In this document: piece after piece, positions 59,317-64,000 of the stretch
Layout: every line of letters begins with the position of its first letter
Position numbering within the stretch: the first letter of the stretch is position 1
Source of the DNA: VXNE01 sp965261535
GTDB lineage: Bacteria > Pseudomonadota > Gammaproteobacteria > Pseudomonadales > Azotimanducaceae
Direction: 5' to 3'
Assembly (NCBI GenBank): GCA_965261535.1
Contig: OZ253469.1
Location: forward strand, 2,170,001 to 2,234,000
Length of the DNA stretch: 64,000 bases
Notes under the pieces: generated by a model
Databases searched by the model: none
What the model saw: the letters and a program-made list of their open reading frames with translations, nothing else
What the model was told of the DNA's origin: nothing
Made by a program: the position numbers and the translations under genes

Positions 59317-60573
59317 ATGACGCTGCTGGTTTGTATGCTGGTTTCAGTCGGTAGTGCGGCGGAAAGCAATCAGGTCAACGACCCGCATCACGAGCGAGGA
59401 TCAATGACCGCGACGTTTGAATTACCCCACGGAACGCCGGAAGACGTGGGAATGTCCGGGGAACGACTGAACAAGGTCCTCGATGTCGTCCAGGAATTCA
59501 TCGAAGCAGGCCGCATTCAGGGGGCCGTGGTTGGTGTGGCGCGTCGTGGCAAGGTGGTCTATTTCGAGGCACAGGGCGTTGCCAACGTCAAGACCCGGGC
59601 GCCGCTGCAGATGGATGCGATGTTCAATACGGCTTCATCCACGAAGCCGATTCTGGGCGTCGCAGCGATGATGATGATCGAGGAAGGGAAGTTAAAGCCG
59701 TCTGATCCTGTCGGAAGATATATCCCCGAGTTCAGGGACATAAAGGTAGCTGTCTTCGATGAGGCTGGTAAGAAACAATCCAAGTTAAGGAAAGCGTGGG
59801 AGTATCGGCTCGTCGGCGTCCATCGTCCCGTCACCATTCACGATCTGCTGACGCACACTTCCGGCATCGCGCGTCTCGCCTCCGGCAAGGGCGAAAAGAA
59901 GCAGAAGGCAAGGGATAGGAATGAAACCCTTGCCACCTGGGTTCCAAAGGTCGCCGCAGGCCCGTTGAGTTTCCAGCCGGGGACGCAATGGGGCTATGGC
60001 GGCGGGCTCGATGTGGTGGCAAGGGTCATCGAGATCGTATCCGGTATGCCATTCAACGAGTTTGTTCAGGAACGTATCTTCGACCCGCTGGATATGAAGG
60101 ATACGCACTGGATCGTACCGAAAGACAAGCAGCCCCGCATGATGATCTTCGTCGAGGGCAAAGCCGGCTCGCCCACCAGGTATTTCTCAGGCTCTGCTGG
60201 CATGGTCAGCACAGCTCGGGACTATCTGCATTTTGAGCAGATGCTGGTCAACAAGGGCGAACTATTCGGCAACCGGCTTCTCAAGCCCGAATCCGTCGAG
60301 ATGATGTCCAGCGACCAGGCGGGGGACCTCTTCGGCAAAGCCGCGAAAGGCGGTTCAGGCATGGCATTTGGTTACACCGTAGCCGTCACGGTCAATCCGA
60401 CATTGGCGAGAAACGGTCGAAGCGCAGGTGCTTTTGGCTGGGGCGGTGCTGCCGGAACCTCTTCATGGACGGATCCAAAAAAGGAGCTGGCCGTCGTCAT
60501 CATGGTCCAGCAGCCCACGGGAGACCTGTCGCCAAGGATTGCGGAGGCGGTCGGGGCGGCCATTGAAGACTGA
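59317..60573 (+). CDS. Class C beta-lactamase-family serine hydrolase
   Basis: 418 residues from ATG 59317 with a signal peptide (TLLVCMLVSVGSAA). The penicillin-binding fold has the SxxK motif in FNTASSTKPILGVAAMMM. The Tyr motif is probably QWGYGGGLDVVARVIE (YxN replaced by YGG), and the third motif GWGGAAGTSSW stands where KTG/HxG is expected. Such proteins are mostly esterases or peptidases (EstB/LpqF type) rather than antibiotic hydrolases. PKDKQPRMMIF and SAGMVSTARDYLHFEQML are family-typical. A 116-residue gene follows directly at the stop. Confidence 0.85.
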   Translation: MTLLVCMLVSVGSAAESNQVNDPHHERGSMTATFELPHGTPEDVGMSGERLNKVLDVVQEFIEAGRIQGAVVGVARRGKVVYFEAQGVANVKTRAPLQMDAMFNTASSTKPILGVAAMMMIEEGKLKPSDPVGRYIPEFRDIKVAVFDEAGKKQSKLRKAWEYRLVGVHRPVTIHDLLTHTSGIARLASGKGEKKQKARDRNETLATWVPKVAAGPLSFQPGTQWGYGGGLDVVARVIEIVSGMPFNEFVQERIFDPLDMKDTHWIVPKDKQPRMMIFVEGKAGSPTRYFSGSAGMVSTARDYLHFEQMLVNKGELFGNRLLKPESVEMMSSDQAGDLFGKAAKGGSGMAFGYTVAVTVNPTLARNGRSAGAFGWGGAAGTSSWTDPKKELAVVIMVQQPTGDLSPRIAEAVGAAIED

Positions 60574-60924
60574 GTGAAACTGGCGCCCCATGCCGACTCC
60601 CGTCCCTACGTTTGGTTGGGTCACGACGAGCATGCGTCTGGCTGGTGGATCGGTGTCGGGTTCGACCCAAGGGACAGTGGTTCTACCGAGATAGAGCTCC
60701 TGAAAAAACCGCTTGCTCTTGCCCTTCGCGGCGGAAGACCAGACCATGATTTCCCGTGGTATCGCTATTTGGATGATTACCGGGACTGGTCAGCGCTCCT
60801 TTTTGAACTGCATGAGGAGAGCCGCGAACCGGGCCGACTCATCGACTACTTCAGCGGGCATTTCCACGCCGTCGCGAAAAAGGCCGTCCTGATCATCGAC
60901 GAGCTTTTGCGCGCAGGCGATTAG
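60574..60924 (+). CDS. Hypothetical protein, 116 residues, coupled to the beta-lactamase-like gene
   Basis: GTG start immediately after the TGA of the preceding gene. Visible features are an aromatic-rich N-terminal half (YVWLGHDEHASGWWIGVGFDPRD) and a helical C-terminal half (WSALLFELHEESREPGRLIDYFSGHFHAVAKKAVLIIDELL). No signal peptide or known family. Codon use looks real. It is cytoplasmic by default. The 180 bases after it hold no gene that I can support. Confidence 0.55.
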   Translation: MKLAPHADSRPYVWLGHDEHASGWWIGVGFDPRDSGSTEIELLKKPLALALRGGRPDHDFPWYRYLDDYRDWSALLFELHEESREPGRLIDYFSGHFHAVAKKAVLIIDELLRAGD

Positions 60925-61106
60925 GGTCATTTGGAAGGCAGACGACTCTGCGCTGGCCAGCCTCGCTATCGCCTTTCGCACAACAACGCTGCGCCGGAAA
61001 TGGTCACATCGTTCAGCGGTCGTGTCGATCAATGACGACGCGAGGACCCCTCCTGGGAGGGGCTTGCTCGCGCTTTCTTGGCGGCCTCCTTCGTCCTACC
61101 GTCGCC

Positions 61107-62186
61107 TCATTCGCCATTGCTTTCAATCATCCGCAGCACGTTGTCAGGCAGCAGCGGCTGAAGGTGCGCGAGCGCGTTACGGGCTGCCTGCAGTTTCCGT
61201 ACACGCTTTCGTAGATCAGGCCGTGTACGTCTCCGTCCGAAAATAGCGCCTAGGTCGCCAAGCTCCAGATCATGGGGATCCTCGTGTTTGATTCCAGAAT
61301 GACGCATCAGGTGACGAACATCTTGGTCGTGTACCTCAATGATCTGGTGGCGTAGCGTCTCGATCCACGGCAGCAGCACCGATGCCTGCGCGCTCCAAAT
61401 CCGTCTCTCGATTTCGCGGGGTGGGTCATCGAGTGCGGCGCGGGCTGGGTGCGCGACGCCCGTTCTCGAGGCGGTCCCGAATTCCCAGGAAACTGGAGTC
61501 TCGCGTGTCCACCCCTTGTCGCGCGCAAGTTCTCTCAGGGTATTGACGGGATCTAGGATGATTCGTCTATCGCCAGTTAACATCCGTATCGCGCTGTCGA
61601 AGTCCCACGAAGCGACCCGTGCCACGACCGTGGTCAGTAGTGTCCGAAGAACAGCGTTGTCGACCCTCTCGCGTAGCCGCTCGTTAGCAAGAAGCATCAG
61701 GTCCAACTCGTCAGGAATACCATCCCACTCGCATGTAGCCAGCGCGACATCGGACGACGGAACCCCATAAGAAGATGACCCCGTCAAAGGGGCGAAGAAC
61801 AGGGTTCGCCCCGCAAGTGCCGTGGAGCGACTGACTTGCGCGTATTGAACTAGAAACGTCCGCCAGGCGACCCAGTTCGAGGCGTTCAGCCCGTCTACCC
61901 AGACAAGGCGTCCCCCGAAGCCCCTGTCACTGCAGAGTTCCTGAATGGAGCGCACATGCGTCTGGCCGCCCGACGTGTACCGGGCGCACAGATCCTCAAG
62001 CGGAGACGGGGTTGCTTGCACTTTCCCGACGGACAGGAAGTTCTCTAGCGGCGCAGTTACAGCATCCTCAAAGCCGAGCGGGATCTCGCCAGGAAACCGC
62101 GCAATGACGCTGGCTCCATCTCTCAAGGGTACTTCGCACTCCGATTCGACGAAGCGCTTAACGCCTGGAAGATCCCACAGCGTCAT
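61107..62186 (-). CDS. Unknown 359-residue protein, partner of the terminal ATPase
   Basis: From ATG 62186, MTLWDLPGVKRFVESECEVPLRDGASVIARFPGEIPLGFEDAV begins a domain that resembles W.LPG..F...V...L..G.svv..P proteins found beside large ATPases. Later features are RLVWVDGLNASNWVAWRTFLVQYAQVSR (a Walker B-like VWVDGL), a helical middle, and a C-terminal region rich in Arg (FGRRRTRPDLRKRVRKLQAARNALAHLQPL). There is no membrane span. It overlaps the ATPase by four bases (ATGA), so the two are made together. I do not know its activity; a role in a defence or stress module is inferred from the partner. Confidence 0.65.
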   Translation of the reverse strand: MTLWDLPGVKRFVESECEVPLRDGASVIARFPGEIPLGFEDAVTAPLENFLSVGKVQATPSPLEDLCARYTSGGQTHVRSIQELCSDRGFGGRLVWVDGLNASNWVAWRTFLVQYAQVSRSTALAGRTLFFAPLTGSSSYGVPSSDVALATCEWDGIPDELDLMLLANERLRERVDNAVLRTLLTTVVARVASWDFDSAIRMLTGDRRIILDPVNTLRELARDKGWTRETPVSWEFGTASRTGVAHPARAALDDPPREIERRIWSAQASVLLPWIETLRHQIIEVHDQDVRHLMRHSGIKHEDPHDLELGDLGAIFGRRRTRPDLRKRVRKLQAARNALAHLQPLLPDNVLRMIESNGE

Positions 62187-64000
62187 GGAAAGGACTTCGG
62201 AAGTGTCTTCTCCACCAGCACGTTGAGCTCCTTGGCTCCCTGAACGTCCTGTATCAATCCAAGTCGCCGCGCCCACCAAAGACGTCGCACCAACGCATGA
62301 CTGGTGAGGCCCGGATCTCCTTCCCCGTCCAACGCCGACACGATCTCGGCTGCCTCTTCCGGCGTGTAGGCGGAAAAGTACCTTAGCGCGTCAATCGACC
62401 TCTGGGCTTGCGGCGAGCCAAGCCCCAAGTCGTCAAGGACCCTTTCTCTCTGTTCCGAAATGTACTCCACTAAGCCTTCCCGCCGCTCACGCGGGCTTTT
62501 GCCCTGCGGCCTGGCGTAGTGCTCCACCAAGACACTCGGCCAGCCTCCGGAATCCGCAAGCAACGCCTTAACATGGGAGGGGGCAGGGGGCAGGTCCAGA
62601 TCCATGCACCACTGGCGCAGAAAGGCATAACTCCACGGCTGCACCCCGATCCAATCGAACAACCCGTTGTCGTCCTCGAGATAGTCACAGTCGAGATCGG
62701 ACACGAAGTTCCAGAGATCGTTTGGGTCGGCCTGGAACACGACTCGCATATAGCGCCCCCTCTCGACGCCCTTGAGCCAGCGAGCCACGGCCTCTATCCA
62801 TCTGACGTTCAATACAACTTCCTTGGGAAGGAGATAGACATGAACGCTGCCATGTCCCGGCCGGCGGCTCTTGAGTTGGCTGAGGAGATCTGACTCGCTT
62901 ATGTGCACATCCAGATCCTGGAATCGCTTGGGCTCGATGCGTTGCGAAAGGAATTCACCGACGCTTTCGATGTTCGCCGCTTTGACCCCTGCAATGACCG
63001 CAAGGCCGCCCCGACGCAGCAGCAGGGATTCCTGCTCATAACTCAACGGACCGCGGCGCCTTGGCCTGGCCACCTCGTGTTGGCTCGGATACCGCGCGTG
63101 AAACTCGGCTTGCTCAAACGTTCCCGGTACCTCGCGCTCGCCGCTTTCCAAGGTCGCCTCAATCTTCTCTGAGTCGCCGAGCAGGAGCAGGATGTTCGGA
63201 TTACGGAAGGTGTAGCGGGGTCGCCCGGAGTCGTCGGCCTTCCGCTTTCGCAGCACGCCAAGGCCTTCCATCTCCTCCAGCAGGGTGTCGAACTCCTTAT
63301 CCGGTATGTCAAAGCCGTCTTCCCACCAGCCCGTGGCGTATTGCTGTATGGTCCGACCGAGGATGCCATCGGAGATGCGCTCGCCTTCAGCGCCCTGAAA
63401 CTCAAACGCCATCGCGTAGGCGATGACCTCGTAGCGCGGGTCAAGTTGAAGTGTCAGGTCGAATCGCTCCCGAATCGTCTCGCGCAGCTTGTTGCGCTCG
63501 AATACGGCCTGGATATCGTCCAAATTTACGGCGTATGGAAACGGCCGCTCGGGGGTATTGCGCAGATACTCAACCAGCGAGGCTCCGTACAGCTGGATCA
63601 GCGACGGGTAATAATTCGTCCCCGCCTGTATGTGCACGGACAGGTTCTCCGCGCTGAGTTCGCCGCCAGCGGCCGCCAAGGGCTCGCGGATCATCGCGCG
63701 CACTTCTTGAAGTTCACCGTTTGACCGAAGGGGGCCGACGCAGACCGGTTCGCCGAAATGGGCCAACGGGTGGTTGGCACGGGTGGTGGTACGAACGACA
63801 TTGTGCAGGCCAGAAAAAACGACCTTGAATCCCCGGTCCGTTCGATCCATCAGGCCCTTGAGACGCGTGGACTCCTGAAAGTCGTTCTTGACATCACTGA
63901 CGAGGAACCCGTCGGCCTCGTCAAGCAGCAGCAAAACGCGCCGGTCGCCCTCGGAAACCCAGCGGTACACTTCGTTCGAGACGGTTTCCACTAACCAGTC
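62183..64000 (-). CDS. Large ATPase, 5' end beyond the window
   Basis: At least 605 residues, entering from the right edge. RRVLLLLDEADGFL is a Walker B segment; Walker A lies outside the window. FKVVFSGLHNVVRTTTRANHPLAHFGEPVCVGPL is a sensor-like stretch typical of AAA/STAND NTPases. A winged-helix-like region (GILGRTIQQYATGWWEDGFD..EFDTLLEEMEGLGVLRKR) follows, and the C-terminal 300 residues include LSYEQESLLLRRGGLAVIAGVKAANIE, RRPGHGSVHVYLLP and an alpha-helical end. It overlaps the 359-residue gene. Similar large ATPases occur in bacterial conflict systems. The family name cannot be fixed without the missing N-terminus. Confidence 0.7.
   Translation of the reverse strand, partial: DWLVETVSNEVYRWVSEGDRRVLLLLDEADGFLVSDVKNDFQESTRLKGLMDRTDRGFKVVFSGLHNVVRTTTRANHPLAHFGEPVCVGPLRSNGELQEVRAMIREPLAAAGGELSAENLSVHIQAGTNYYPSLIQLYGASLVEYLRNTPERPFPYAVNLDDIQAVFERNKLRETIRERFDLTLQLDPRYEVIAYAMAFEFQGAEGERISDGILGRTIQQYATGWWEDGFDIPDKEFDTLLEEMEGLGVLRKRKADDSGRPRYTFRNPNILLLLGDSEKIEATLESGEREVPGTFEQAEFHARYPSQHEVARPRRRGPLSYEQESLLLRRGGLAVIAGVKAANIESVGEFLSQRIEPKRFQDLDVHISESDLLSQLKSRRPGHGSVHVYLLPKEVVLNVRWIEAVARWLKGVERGRYMRVVFQADPNDLWNFVSDLDCDYLEDDNGLFDWIGVQPWSYAFLRQWCMDLDLPPAPSHVKALLADSGGWPSVLVEHYARPQGKSPRERREGLVEYISEQRERVLDDLGLGSPQAQRSIDALRYFSAYTPEEAAEIVSALDGEGDPGLTSHALVRRLWWARRLGLIQDVQGAKELNVLVEKTLPKSFP

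Overview
The window reads as chromosomal DNA of a GC-rich gammaproteobacterium. Four observations support this: the pheA-hisC-tyrA-cmk-rpsA-ihfB block, the yggS-proC-yggT-metX-metW-rdgB-hemW block with pilT divergent to it, the rsmD/ftsY-ftsE-ftsX block, and an RpoH carrying the canonical RpoH box. The IS load, decayed genes and polysaccharide-type hydrolases suit an uncultured marine or host-associated lineage, but that is inference. No rRNA, tRNA or CRISPR array was found.

Layout. 1-5.8 kb: aromatic amino acid genes, cmk, rpsA, ihfB, a LapA-type membrane protein and cytochrome c'. 5.8-15.5 kb: cytochrome b561, NhaD antiporter, an acetolactate-synthase-like ThDP enzyme, a decaying Ig-domain secreted protein, enoyl-CoA hydratase, a PatB/MalY aminotransferase and a solute:sodium symporter. 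15.6-17.9 kb: a tightly overlapping three-gene cassette (TIGR04255-like protein, helix-turn-helix protein, 'SQTCDI' protein) that looks like an uncharacterised defence or conflict module, next to a broken Phd-type antitoxin. 18.3-30.4 kb: argD-argF, pilT, the yggS-to-hemW run, trmB, rpoH with a CIRCE-like operator, and an orphan rfbC-like epimerase.

30.5-43.9 kb is the accessory core. A single Rhs/YD-repeat gene (34.2-42.1 kb) has been cut by two insertion sequences, and removing both at their exact target duplications restores its reading frame at each junction. Upstream lies a deletion derivative of an ISNCY-like element, itself interrupted by an ISAs1-family element whose DruA-domain/transposase ORF appears to need a -1 frameshift at A_AAA_AAG. 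The two insertions in the Rhs gene belong to different transposase families (an IS4/ISNCY-like DDE element and IS66). Each nevertheless carries a homologous small D12-class adenine methyltransferase behind the same promoter-plus-palindrome module. A second near-identical copy of the first element sits at 54.5-56.7 kb. This methyltransferase-carrying IS arrangement is the most striking system in the window.

43.9-54.4 kb: an orphan polysaccharide-export-type ATPase attached to ftsYEX, then rsmD, coaD, a small oxidative/CoA metabolic cluster and a TlpA-like protein. 54.5-60.9 kb: the second IS copy inserted in a glycosidase fragment, a GH32/43-like propeller protein, an esterase and a class C beta-lactamase-like hydrolase. 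61.1-64.0 kb: an overlapping pair (unknown 359-residue protein plus a large ATPase running off the end), a second candidate defence module.

Small-scale structure includes a dispersed repeat beginning TAGCCCGGATATT, whose first three bases supply the stop codon of pheA, hemW, rpoH and (as TGA) pilT. There is also a 28-bp repeat shared between 27.8 kb and the coaD leader.
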